Positions 55,849-64,000 of a DNA stretch of 64,000 nt are shown piece by piece. A program made the translations under genes and the position numbers. Every line of letters begins with the position of its first letter. Positions within the stretch are counted from its first letter, which is position 1. The notes under the pieces were generated by a model. It ran no database searches. It saw only the letters and a program-made list of their open reading frames with translations, and was not told where the DNA came from. The stretch is from Acidobacteriota bacterium (GTDB lineage Bacteria; Acidobacteriota; Terriglobia; Acidiferrales; UBA7541): assembly GCA_013289855.1 (NCBI GenBank), contig JABCZD010000004.1:310001-374000 (forward strand), read 5' to 3'.

Positions 55849-56747
55849 CTGCCGACGAATATCTGTACGACATACTTGCCTCCCAGACCCTGGGAGACGA
55901 CAGTGACGAGGTAAAGACACTCCAGAGGCACCGCGCCGATGTGGAAAAGCTCATCCGCGACAACTTCAAGGATACGGCTCTCACCGTACGGTACGCGGGC
56001 TCGAAGGCCAAGGGGACGATGAATAAGGAGTCCTACGACCTGGACATCATCTCCTACGTATCCTCCGGCGACAACACTGCCGGAGAGTCGCTCGAAGACA
56101 TCTACGATAACCACAAGAAGGCGCTAGCAAAGGAATACACCGTCGAGCCGAAGGGCTCCGCGTTGCGCCTCAAGGGCTGTAACCCGGAAGATCTCGGCGT
56201 CGATTTTCACATCGACGTGGTGCCGGGCCGATTTACGGACGAGACCCAAACCGACGCCTACCTCTACCAATCGGATGGCGACAAAAAACGCCTGAAAACC
56301 AATCTCGACGTTCATCTCGACCACGTGCGCGACAGCTGCCTGATCGATGCCATCCGCGTGGCCAAGCTATGGAGGGTCCGCAACCGGCTCCCGATTCGAA
56401 CGTTTGTGCTGGAACTTGCCGTCATCAAGCTGCTCACCGACAAGAAAAAGAAGAACCTCTCGGCACAGATGGAGCATTTCTGGACCCAATTGCGCGACAA
56501 TTCTGCCAATCTGACCGTCCAAGACCCAGCCAATCCTAACGGCAATGACCTGTCCAAATGCTTAGACGACAATCTGAAGAGTCAGCTTGCGGCTCCCGCA
56601 AAGCACACGCTTGAGCAGATCGATTCGTCCGGATGGGAAGCCGTCTTCGGGAAAACGGAGAAACAGGAAAAGGCGGCGCGCGTCGAGATTCTGCGGCGTG
56701 CTGCGGCTGCCGCGACACCGTCGCGGCCCTGGCTTCCGAAAGCATGA
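55845..56747 (+). CDS. CD-NTase (cGAS/DncV-like nucleotidyltransferase) of CBASS
   Basis: 300 residues. The active site is complete: G52-S53 in YAGSKAKGTMNK, D65-L-D67 in ESYDLDIIS and the third Asp in VDFHIDVVPG (D124). Further family features are LDHVRDSCLIDAIRVAKLW and FVLELAVIKLLTD. CD-NTases make cyclic nucleotide second messengers upon phage infection, which then activate the upstream HNH-SAVED protein. It sits between the effector and the E2-like gene, overlapping both by ATGA, so the three are translated as one unit. Confidence 0.95.
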   Translation: MTADEYLYDILASQTLGDDSDEVKTLQRHRADVEKLIRDNFKDTALTVRYAGSKAKGTMNKESYDLDIISYVSSGDNTAGESLEDIYDNHKKALAKEYTVEPKGSALRLKGCNPEDLGVDFHIDVVPGRFTDETQTDAYLYQSDGDKKRLKTNLDVHLDHVRDSCLIDAIRVAKLWRVRNRLPIRTFVLELAVIKLLTDKKKKNLSAQMEHFWTQLRDNSANLTVQDPANPNGNDLSKCLDDNLKSQLAAPAKHTLEQIDSSGWEAVFGKTEKQEKAARVEILRRAAAAATPSRPWLPKA

Positions 56748-57454
56748 CGTGGCAGCATGACGATCCGGTGCTTTACGAAAAGGAGAAGGCCGAAGTAGAG
56801 GCTCACTTTCCCGAACTGCGTTTCGTGGTGGAGAACAGCCTCGTCTACGTGCGCGGCAATTTTGCCGTCATGTTCGAGGAGCAGGTGCTTGATCACTACT
56901 CGGTCGAACTGCAGCTTCCGCGAAACCACCCCACCGGGCTACCCGTTGTCCGAGAGACCGGCGGCCGCATTCCGCGTCAAACGGATCGACACATCATTGC
57001 CGCCGATGGAACCGCCTGCGTGCTGCTTCCGGACGAGCGCTGGCGTCTGTGGCCGGTTGGCAGCCCCTTGCTGGAATACCTCACTGGCCCACTGCATAGT
57101 TTCTTCCTCGGGCAGACCATGGTGGAGGAGGGGCACTCGTGGCCCTTTGGCCAATGGGCGCATGGCGCGAAAGGCGTTTTCCAGTTCTATCGCGAGATGC
57201 TCAAGACATCCGATCTTCGCGTGATGACAACTTATCTCGACTATCTGGCAGCCAAAAAAGTGAAGGGCCACTGGCTGTGCCCGTGCAAGAGCGGCAAGAA
57301 ATTGCGTGACTGCCATTTTGACCAGGTCAAGGATCTCAGGGAGAAGATTTCGCGGAAAGACGCCGAGAAGTCGTTCACGACGCTCAAGGCCGCAGGAACA
57401 TCCGCCATCGAGGACCCCGAGGCGAATCCGCCGGCACCGATTTTCCAATCCTGA
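56744..57454 (+). CDS. E2-like ubiquitin-conjugation protein of CBASS with C-terminal SEC-C motif
   Basis: 236 residues from ATG 56744. Residues 1-155 match the E2-like protein of type II-short CBASS: LELQLP-like strand (DHYSVELQLPRNHPTGLPVV), then RHIIAADGTACVLLPDERW, where C92 is the candidate active-site cysteine, and LLEYLTGPLHSFF. Residues about 177-195 are a SEC-C zinc motif: C179-P-C181-x8-C190-H191 (CPCKSGKKLRDCH). E2-like proteins modify the CD-NTase to prime it. No E1 or JAB gene is present, consistent with the short type. The SEC-C tail is not a feature I associate with this E2 family. Confidence 0.85.
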   Translation: MTWQHDDPVLYEKEKAEVEAHFPELRFVVENSLVYVRGNFAVMFEEQVLDHYSVELQLPRNHPTGLPVVRETGGRIPRQTDRHIIAADGTACVLLPDERWRLWPVGSPLLEYLTGPLHSFFLGQTMVEEGHSWPFGQWAHGAKGVFQFYREMLKTSDLRVMTTYLDYLAAKKVKGHWLCPCKSGKKLRDCHFDQVKDLREKISRKDAEKSFTTLKAAGTSAIEDPEANPPAPIFQS

Positions 57455-57578
57455 AGCACATCCAGTTGCACATCCGCACCACCCGAGCAAAATCCTGTTA
57501 CCGATTGGCGTCGCCTGGCGTGATCGACGGTACGTGATAATCCGGTTTAGCGCCGGTGCGGTAATATAAAGACCCCAC

Positions 57579-58079
57579 ATGAGTGAGCAGATATTTGCGT
57601 ACGGCTCCAATATGTGCTCAGGCCGATTCCGCGACTACGGAGTGCAACCGGAAGGGGCAGGGCGCGGCGCCCTGCTTGTCGGATACCGCCTTCTATTCAA
57701 CAAACAGAGCACGGACGGCTCCGGAAAAGCCAATGTCGAAACGCACGAAGGCTCGCTGGTGTGGGGAGTGCTTTATTCCGTGCCGGATGCGGATCTTCAG
57801 CTGCTCGATAACGGCGAAGTTGGATACCACCGCCTTCGTTTGCGCGTCCGCACCGCTGATAACGTTGATGAGGAACCGTGGGTGTACGTGGCGACCGCGC
57901 CCAGCAACGACCCCTCGTTGCGTCCATACGCGTGGTACAAGAGGTTTATAGTCGAGGGTGCCCGCGAACACCAACTTCCCGACGAATACTTCGCATCTCT
58001 TGAAAACATCGAGGCCGTACAGGATGCCAACGCCGTTCGAGATCGCCGCAAACGTGAACTGGCCTGCCAAGCGCAATAA
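57579..58079 (+). CDS. gamma-glutamylcyclotransferase-like protein
   Basis: 166 residues. The N-terminal strand QIFAYGSNMCSGRFRDYGV holds the YGSN loop of the GGCT/AIG2 fold, and VWGVLYSVPDADLQLLDNGE carries the conserved substrate region; EVGYHRLRLRV fits the family strand with Tyr. The catalytic Glu of the family would be the one in LDNGEVGYH. Such enzymes cyclise gamma-glutamyl groups to 5-oxoproline, or cleave gamma-glutamyl amines. It lies 124 bases after the CBASS operon on the same strand and converges with the SNF2 gene, stops nine bases apart. Whether it belongs to defence is unknown. Confidence 0.85.
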   Translation: MSEQIFAYGSNMCSGRFRDYGVQPEGAGRGALLVGYRLLFNKQSTDGSGKANVETHEGSLVWGVLYSVPDADLQLLDNGEVGYHRLRLRVRTADNVDEEPWVYVATAPSNDPSLRPYAWYKRFIVEGAREHQLPDEYFASLENIEAVQDANAVRDRRKRELACQAQ

Positions 58080-58088
58080 GAAACCGTC

Positions 58089-60914
58089 TCATTGATGCAT
58101 ATGGTCGGCGGACAATCGGAATGCCAGATTCGCCGCCACCGATTCTGGCAATGGTATCCTCGCGGCTAGCTTCTCAGTGGTGCGTGCATCGACCTTGAAT
58201 TTTTCTCCCATAACTACGCTGAACCAGCGCTCACGGTCCATCACTACCCGGTATTGTTTTTCGTCCTGCGTCTCGGCAAGGTACGGTAAGTAAACGCGAA
58301 TCGGCTGCCCGCATCGTTCCGACTTAGACCCAATCCGGTCCACGCGGCCCGTGCGCTGCTCCAACGTACTCGGATTCCAGCATAGGTCGTGATGGATTAC
58401 ATATCGGCAGAAACGATGCAGATCGACCCCTTCCGCCATGACGCTGCTCGCGATGAGGACTTCCGGAAAGAAGGGGCTATTAAAAGTCAGCATCAGGCGC
58501 TGACGCGTCTCCGGCTTAACATCTCCATTGACCAACCGAACGTTTGGAGAGAGTTGTTCTCGTACTGCACCTTGGTGTTCGTCCTTACTGAAGGCTCTCT
58601 GCGCATCGCGCCCGCTGATTGTTCCCGTCTGGACGTTGCGGATAGCTTCGAGGTAACGCTCCCGTTCCTCTTCCACGCAACGATTTTCAAGAAAGTCAAA
58701 GAAACTGTGTAGCACTTCACTGAGTTTCAACCCGGAGCCATCTCCCGAATCCAGCGCTTGGTTCACTGCGGTACGGTCCAGCTTATTGGCCGCAAGCGGG
58801 AAGAATCGCACCAGGAAGGAAGGTGTGCGCAGATACCGCCGTGTCATTTCTAGTAGCGGCTTTGCGTGTGAGGCAAGCTTCGGGTAGCCACCTAGGAGAG
58901 CCATCACCTCTTCATCACACGCACGGCGGATGGGAGAATCAACGTCGAAGAAACGCTTGCCTATCCGCTCCAGTTCTGATGCCGCCTTGTGCTGTGAACA
59001 ACTAAGTTTCTCTGCGCCACGGCTGGAAATCTCATCTCGTATGAACCCGGAAATTACGTTGCGAAGCACTCGTCCGGTTGCCACATAGTGACAGAACACT
59101 ACGACCTTCTCACCGCGGCGCCAGGCGTCTAGGACTCGCCTCACGGTGGCTTGTATCTTGGGATGCGCCGCGGAATCTGCGTGATTTCTCAGGGGCAGTA
59201 GCGTCTCGAGCTTGTCGAGATACCATCTGCCGGCCTTATCAGGCGTCTCTCCTGTCGCGGTCTCATCGTCATCAGTATCTGTGCTGGTTATTTCTTTTTG
59301 TGCCCGCGTGTGCAGAAATGCTTCATAGCTCGATGCCAGTCCCTCCGCGAAAACTGGACGCGAATCTGGCGCGCAGGCCGTTGCCCTCGCCGCAAGCAGA
59401 AAAGGCAGGAGCGACGCGCCAGACACTTCGATGCCGCTCTCAGTGCCGTCTACGCGATCACTTTGAATGGCTCGGCCAGGTAACGAAATCCGGCGGGGAC
59501 TTCCGTTGTAAGTGCGCCCCTTAAGATGCCTGATCACCCACGGCTGCAAGGCGCTCTCAGCGGCGCGCATTTTCTCATCGGTTTGCAGAAAGCCCGATAC
59601 GACCCGTTCTGTCGCTGCTGTGCGCGCATTCTTTGAACGCACTGCCGCCCACCAGTCTTCTATCTCATTCAGCCTGTAAATCCGTCCATCGACGTTCAGG
59701 TCCTCCGGCCGCAGCAGTCCCCATGCCGCATCGAGATTGAGGGCCGAGCTTTGCGCCGCATCCAGTCTGTCGCGAAGATCATGAATTCGCTTGCGATATT
59801 CGTCACGGCCCAACGCCGGCGCATCTGACCCTTTCCACGCGATACCCTCGAACCTCTCCAGCACCGAGCACAGCTCGTGGTGCCCCAGCTGAAACGGTGT
59901 AGCGGTGAGGAACAGCATTCGCTCGAAAATACTCCCGAGCGCGCCGCGAGCTATTTCCTCAGCATCACCTTGGGCCTCCACATTCTGAAACAGGCCGGAC
60001 AAGCGCGTATCAGGATTCTTGAGGTGATGCGCCTCGTCGAGAATGAGGAGTGGAAGTTTGAAATCAAGGCGGGTCAAACATTGCGCCCAAACATCTTTCC
60101 ACAGCTCTGTAAGAACGACACGAGCCCGCCTAACCCTCTCATCATAGCTTGCTGATTGTCGCCGCGGGATCTCGGTCAGAGCTTCGTAAATCCTTGTGGC
60201 ATCGAAACTGTGAAGCACATCCAGGACCGGCCCTGGAACCGGACCGGAGTCTATGCCCCCGTTTTCATCGCCTTCACTGACGATGCCGTATCGTTTCAGA
60301 ATCCTCACCCACGCGTTCGGCGTGGCATCCAGCAGCCGTCCCCAGACATCCTCAGACCTTGTCACCCATCCAAGCCTGAGCAGTTGCCCGGCGCATCGAG
60401 ACAAGGCGCGACGCAGCGTCCGTGTGTGGTGCCGCCCGTGCAGGGCGCGTTGAATCATCGCGAGCTTCACCCATCCGTCGCGCAGCTCACGGTGCATAGC
60501 CCCGTGGGTGAGAAATATAATTGATCTGTAGCGTTGACCAGATTGCTCCAGGACCTTGAGGAACTCCAGCGATGAGTCGGCCGAGACTCCGCGTATTTCC
60601 TTTGCCATGTCTGGGGAAAGACAGCGCTCCCGGAAAACTGCAAAGTCTTGAGGCCACTTTTGCTTGAGACCGGGAGGCACCATGACCACAACTGGCCGCT
60701 TACGGGAATCCGAGAGAGCAACGGATGCGGCAACCGCCAGAGCGACGAACGTCTTCCCCATGCCGACTTCGTCTGCAAGCACCACGCCGGGCTGATCTCT
60801 CAGCCGCCGCAAGATAGCGCGCGCGGTATTCTCTTGCCGTTCGGCGTCCTGCTCCCCAATGCGCCCTTCAACATATAGGTGAATGTCACTGAGAAAGGGA
60901 TGCCAACCGCTCAT
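58089..60914 (-). CDS. SNF2/SWI2-type helicase, third gene of an unnamed defence-like operon
   Basis: 941 residues from ATG 60914, which overlaps the PLD gene stop by ATGA. RecA domain 1 begins with Walker A LADEVGMGKT (residues 46-55), VVMVPPGLKQKWP and LLILDEAHHLKN (DEAH-type). RecA domain 2 holds KVVVFCHYVATGRVL, then VLIASSVMAEGVDLHRFCRY and PSTLEQRTGRVDRIGSKSER (motifs V-VI). This is the SNF2-type set used by RapA-like and several defence translocases. A long insertion between the two lobes is unassigned. Expected action is ATP-driven translocation on double-stranded DNA, probably feeding the PLD nuclease upstream. Confidence 0.92.
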   Translation of the reverse strand: MSGWHPFLSDIHLYVEGRIGEQDAERQENTARAILRRLRDQPGVVLADEVGMGKTFVALAVAASVALSDSRKRPVVVMVPPGLKQKWPQDFAVFRERCLSPDMAKEIRGVSADSSLEFLKVLEQSGQRYRSIIFLTHGAMHRELRDGWVKLAMIQRALHGRHHTRTLRRALSRCAGQLLRLGWVTRSEDVWGRLLDATPNAWVRILKRYGIVSEGDENGGIDSGPVPGPVLDVLHSFDATRIYEALTEIPRRQSASYDERVRRARVVLTELWKDVWAQCLTRLDFKLPLLILDEAHHLKNPDTRLSGLFQNVEAQGDAEEIARGALGSIFERMLFLTATPFQLGHHELCSVLERFEGIAWKGSDAPALGRDEYRKRIHDLRDRLDAAQSSALNLDAAWGLLRPEDLNVDGRIYRLNEIEDWWAAVRSKNARTAATERVVSGFLQTDEKMRAAESALQPWVIRHLKGRTYNGSPRRISLPGRAIQSDRVDGTESGIEVSGASLLPFLLAARATACAPDSRPVFAEGLASSYEAFLHTRAQKEITSTDTDDDETATGETPDKAGRWYLDKLETLLPLRNHADSAAHPKIQATVRRVLDAWRRGEKVVVFCHYVATGRVLRNVISGFIRDEISSRGAEKLSCSQHKAASELERIGKRFFDVDSPIRRACDEEVMALLGGYPKLASHAKPLLEMTRRYLRTPSFLVRFFPLAANKLDRTAVNQALDSGDGSGLKLSEVLHSFFDFLENRCVEEERERYLEAIRNVQTGTISGRDAQRAFSKDEHQGAVREQLSPNVRLVNGDVKPETRQRLMLTFNSPFFPEVLIASSVMAEGVDLHRFCRYVIHHDLCWNPSTLEQRTGRVDRIGSKSERCGQPIRVYLPYLAETQDEKQYRVVMDRERWFSVVMGEKFKVDARTTEKLAARIPLPESVAANLAFRLSADHMHQ

Positions 60915-62974
60915 TGCCCTATCTCCTCGAATGCGGCTTCTGTGTAAGCTGCCAGGGCAGGTAATCCAATCATTGCGTCCGCCGAGATAGTCGAGCGAAT
61001 CTCTCGACCCAGTTCGCGGAGTCCCTTGCGAATATGAGCCGCGCTCAGGCCGCCGGGAGAAACCTGCGGCTGCACGCGGGCCAGCTCCAGGCAAAGCTCA
61101 GTTAGCAGAAAGCACCGCTCCTGTTCCGACCGAGCCTCTTTACTCACCGCTTGGGCTAACGCCAGGACGCCAACAGGACCGCGCAGACGCCATTCCATCG
61201 CTTGCTCTGAAACTACCGGCTGTTCGAGCTTCTTTCTCAACCCGGTCAGGGCATCCGAAACCCTACGCGTCCGTTGCAGCAGGAATGAGGAAGTGTCCAC
61301 GCGCTTGTGCGGATCGAGCGATATGCCTCCGTCGCGTGTCCCGCTTTCTTTTTGTCTGCGCAGCCACCGTTCGAGGGCCTGGTGGAGCGGTTTCGCCGAT
61401 GTAAGAATCTCGATTAACACTTCCAGGGGCAGGTCTTTCAGCTCCGCAGGCGGCGGAAGAGACGCCGCGGTCAGAACGTTGACCGGCCACCAGGCGGATC
61501 CTTCGGAGCCTTTCCAGCTTACGGAAAGTCCCGAAGGCGGACGTTCGCGATCCCATTGCAGCCGAATTGATGCCGCGCGGTTAGCGCTTACCCATAAAGC
61601 CTCGACAAAGAACGGGTCGGCCTCATCTTCGATAAAAATGGCCCACGCTTTCGGCGGCGCGTCATTGAATGTCAGCTCGACGAAGGCCTGCTGTTTTTCG
61701 TCGCGACCGAAGCTCGCCTCCCCAAAAAACGGTGGCAGCAGTACGGTTCCGGCAGTCGCGGAATCCTCGCCGTCATCCGGGCATGGCATCCAGCGGATTT
61801 CGAGCTCATCAGGAATATGTTCAGCGGGAAGCCATGCGTCGTTCAGCGACTTGGCGGCCACCTTAGACTGTTGGCTTACAGCGTAGGCGAGATTTGCCTC
61901 CAGGTTCTGCGTCTTTCCAATGCCTAGCCCCGCCGAGGTGAAATTGCTCGAACCGATCATCGACAGGATCACGCGGTCGCTTTGTAGCCAGAGGCTCTTG
62001 GCGTGCAGCGGGCGAGCATCCTCAAGCACGAGCCGCTTCATTACGGTGTCTGTCTGGCCCCGGCTCGCGGGCTGAGCAGCGAGCAACGATTGCGGAGCGT
62101 GCAACAATATCGCTTTCTTGCCCGGTACATCCTCGGCAGTGACATCGAATTCCACCGTTGCGCTGCCACGTTGCTTCAGCATCGCCCACAAAGCGCGGGC
62201 CGGGGCATTCGTTGCAGCTGGTGGATCAAAGAAGGGACTCACCACGAAAGCTGAATCCGGCGGAACATTCTCCGGCCACAGGCTTTTCAATACCCGCAGG
62301 GCATCCGGCCTCTCTGGGCCTGTGACCACTGCGAATGCCCTCAGTTTTGCGATTGTGGACTGCGAATTCCCAATACCCCAAGAGCGCGTTGCCTTGGATA
62401 TGCGCGTCAGAAATGCATTCCATCGCCGCACGGCAGCACTCTGAGAGCGCGTTGCGGGATCTGTATAGCGAACCGCATCAGCAAGGAAACTGATGATTTC
62501 ATCGAGGGCCGCCAAGGATGCTTCGGAGCCCTTGAAGTAATCCAGCGCGCCGAAGACTTCGTGATTCCGGCGATAACCGTCCTCGGTCAAATTGGATGAT
62601 GCAACAAGAAGGCGAGCACAACGGCTCCACAGTAACAGCGACACTTTGCTATGGAGGATTCCACGAGGTACTCGCGCCGACAGCAAATCCCAACGCAGGC
62701 TGCGGACTCCACGCGCGTGATTTTGGTCCACCAGCGCGGCCGCGCATTCCAGTTGCGAGAGCTTCTCTTCGCGCTCGATCAGATAGGCGGGGCCGTCTTC
62801 TGTCGCATTGGTTCCAAGTTGCAGAAATCTCCCCAGGCATTCCTCCTCGAAAAAAACCGGGGAGAACGTGAAACTCGTCGCCAAGCACCCCACCGGCTCG
62901 CCCGCGTCGTCTGGGGGAATCCAGGCGTCGAGAATCTTTCCATAACCTGGCGTCTGGTCTTTGCGTTTCGTCAT
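60911..62974 (-). CDS. double-HKD phospholipase-D-family nuclease-like protein
   Basis: 687 residues from ATG 62974, overlapping the stop of the gene upstream by ATGA. Two PLD motifs are visible: H108-S-K110 with LLVASSNLTEDG, and H324-A-K326 with MIGSSNFTSAG. Each has the HxK, then Asn, order of the superfamily. The stretch from about 410 on has no motif I can name. PLD-fold nucleases cut DNA without a metal; this pattern with a linked SNF2 protein suggests a nuclease-translocase pair. A lipase role is less likely because no signal or membrane segment is present. Confidence 0.88.
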   Translation of the reverse strand: MTKRKDQTPGYGKILDAWIPPDDAGEPVGCLATSFTFSPVFFEEECLGRFLQLGTNATEDGPAYLIEREEKLSQLECAAALVDQNHARGVRSLRWDLLSARVPRGILHSKVSLLLWSRCARLLVASSNLTEDGYRRNHEVFGALDYFKGSEASLAALDEIISFLADAVRYTDPATRSQSAAVRRWNAFLTRISKATRSWGIGNSQSTIAKLRAFAVVTGPERPDALRVLKSLWPENVPPDSAFVVSPFFDPPAATNAPARALWAMLKQRGSATVEFDVTAEDVPGKKAILLHAPQSLLAAQPASRGQTDTVMKRLVLEDARPLHAKSLWLQSDRVILSMIGSSNFTSAGLGIGKTQNLEANLAYAVSQQSKVAAKSLNDAWLPAEHIPDELEIRWMPCPDDGEDSATAGTVLLPPFFGEASFGRDEKQQAFVELTFNDAPPKAWAIFIEDEADPFFVEALWVSANRAASIRLQWDRERPPSGLSVSWKGSEGSAWWPVNVLTAASLPPPAELKDLPLEVLIEILTSAKPLHQALERWLRRQKESGTRDGGISLDPHKRVDTSSFLLQRTRRVSDALTGLRKKLEQPVVSEQAMEWRLRGPVGVLALAQAVSKEARSEQERCFLLTELCLELARVQPQVSPGGLSAAHIRKGLRELGREIRSTISADAMIGLPALAAYTEAAFEEIGQ

Positions 62975-64000
62975 ACCTTCACGAGTTTGAGATCGTTGGC
63001 GAATTGCCAAAGAGATGGAGTCCGAAAGAGGTGAACGTATCCATCATCGTGCGTGCCGGCTTTATCCGTTCGGTAGTCCGGCCGGATGATCACGCCTCCA
63101 TCGTCAAACCGCTCGAACCAGGGGCTCTTGCCATTCGGCGGTTTGCGTCGTTGCGTGGTCCGGTGATGGTCGAGCAGCCGCTCCACCCATTCCTGCGGGC
63201 TGCCTCGTTCGGCAAGGCTTGCAAACATCTCGCTAAATCTCACGCTCTCTCCCACAGCCTCAAGACGTGTCAAGGCCTGGCCAAACAACTCTGGCACACG
63301 TTTACTTGCGCTGTGCACAGAACGTAGTCTGGCGAGCGCAACAAGCGGAGTCTTACTGCCCGCTTGCCGCGTCATTTCGCGAAGGCAATCCTGAAATGCG
63401 TCCTGGCAAAGACGCGAGAACAATTCAAAACTGTTGATAGCATCGAGCAATTCGCGCAGTTCTTGGCGGGCTCCCGCGCGAAGCGCGCGATGGAATTCTC
63501 TCTCCGAGTACGCTTTCTCCCATGCTCGGCGGCCTTTCTCGCCGAATAGAAATTCGACCACGTCTTGGCGGAAACCCTTCGCGTCGTTCAGCAACGCATT
63601 TGCAACACAGCGAGCTTCCTTCGGTCTAACGTCCTGCGGGGAAAGATGCTTCCTGAAGAATTCCCACCCCGCCCAACCGCTGCTCCGATCCGTGGAACCG
63701 CGCTTGAGGCCATCAGATACTGCGTCTCTCAATTTGGACCGCGCGTCCAAGCCCGGTCCACCGCCAGTTCCGACGAAACCTGACAACCCTTGCTCAACAG
63801 CCCAGGTGCTCAGCAGGTGGAAACCCGTCTCACCAAGACGTCCCCCGTCCTCGATGCCGAGTGTTCTCGCGAGCTGGCGATACACGCCATGAAATCCGAA
63901 CACTGTCGCTGTTTTCAGATACCGTTTTGCCGAAAGAGGCACACCGTCGTCTATCGCGCGCGCTGCCTTCAGGTTCCCCGGTATTCCGACGGTTCCGTCC
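62971..64000 (-). CDS. unknown protein, first visible gene of the SNF2-PLD operon, 5' end outside window
   Basis: At least 343 codons; the frame continues through the right edge (upstream residues read GIPGNLKAARAIDDG before GTG 63942), so the N-terminus is missing. No family recognised. The protein is mostly helical and charged, with TATVFGFHGVYRQLARTLGI, WAVEQGLSGFVGTGGGPGLD, FGEKGRRAWEKAYSEREF and a C-terminus with WFERFDDGGVIIRPDYR. It has no catalytic motif that I can name. The stop overlaps the PLD gene start by ATGA, so all three are translated in series; more genes of the operon may lie to the right. Confidence 0.8.
   Translation of the reverse strand, partial: DGTVGIPGNLKAARAIDDGVPLSAKRYLKTATVFGFHGVYRQLARTLGIEDGGRLGETGFHLLSTWAVEQGLSGFVGTGGGPGLDARSKLRDAVSDGLKRGSTDRSSGWAGWEFFRKHLSPQDVRPKEARCVANALLNDAKGFRQDVVEFLFGEKGRRAWEKAYSEREFHRALRAGARQELRELLDAINSFELFSRLCQDAFQDCLREMTRQAGSKTPLVALARLRSVHSASKRVPELFGQALTRLEAVGESVRFSEMFASLAERGSPQEWVERLLDHHRTTQRRKPPNGKSPWFERFDDGGVIIRPDYRTDKAGTHDDGYVHLFRTPSLWQFANDLKLVKV

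Noticed and set aside
58089..64000. DISARM or Dpd assignment for the SNF2-PLD operon
   Set aside because: Neither drmA/drmB and a methylase nor DpdA-type genes are visible, and the DUF1998 helicase at 46305 lies in a separate reverse pair with another partner.

Overview
The window looks like a chromosomal segment of a soil Acidobacteriota (Terriglobia-like) bacterium. The main grounds are an 813-residue MacB-like permease of the acidobacterial duplicated orphan permease type, moderately high GC, dispersed palindromic repeats, and a one-piece tmRNA with tag ANNNLALAA. The taxon is an inference from gene style; no rRNA or marker protein is present.

Layout. (1) 1-24.0 kb is ordinary chromosome: a lytic transglycosylase cut by the left edge, a VapBC-like toxin-antitoxin pair, a PoxB-type enzyme, ssrA, a sugar transporter, an amidase/GerMN pair, rph-rdgB-nth, the two ethanolamine ammonia-lyase subunits without microcompartment genes, the orphan permease, and a coupled glycosyltransferase/glycogen debranching pair. 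(2) At 24.13 kb there is only the 5' half of a tRNA-Pro gene, which marks a probable island or rearrangement boundary. (3) 24.9-39.8 kb is an accessory block of detoxification and redox enzymes with three AraC/LysR-type regulators: epoxide hydrolase, enoyl-CoA hydratase, cytochrome c, carbonic anhydrase plus a broken second copy, an F420-type dinucleotide reductase, dienelactone hydrolase, a cNMP-binding flavoprotein, quinone reductase, MBL hydrolase, a queuosine-precursor transporter and an aldo/keto reductase.

(4) 40.4-64.0 kb is a dense anti-phage defence island that runs off the right edge. In order it holds: a forward run of RHH regulator, Vsr, C5 methylase, Eco29kI-type GIY-YIG restriction enzyme, a catalytically dead prokaryotic Argonaute and a SIR2-like effector (40.5-46.2 kb); a reverse pair of a 1619-residue DEAD/DUF1998 helicase and an unknown 727-residue protein, resembling Druantia type III; a forward CBASS operon with CapH/CapP-like regulators, HNH-SAVED effector, CD-NTase and an E2-like protein fused to a SEC-C motif (53.5-57.5 kb); a lone gamma-glutamylcyclotransferase-like gene; and a reverse, start-stop coupled operon of unknown protein, double-HKD PLD nuclease and SNF2 helicase (58.1-64.0 kb).

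The best candidates for something new are the SNF2-PLD-unknown operon, the dead Argonaute-SIR2 pair placed head-to-tail behind a complete restriction-modification set, and the CBASS E2-SEC-C fusion.
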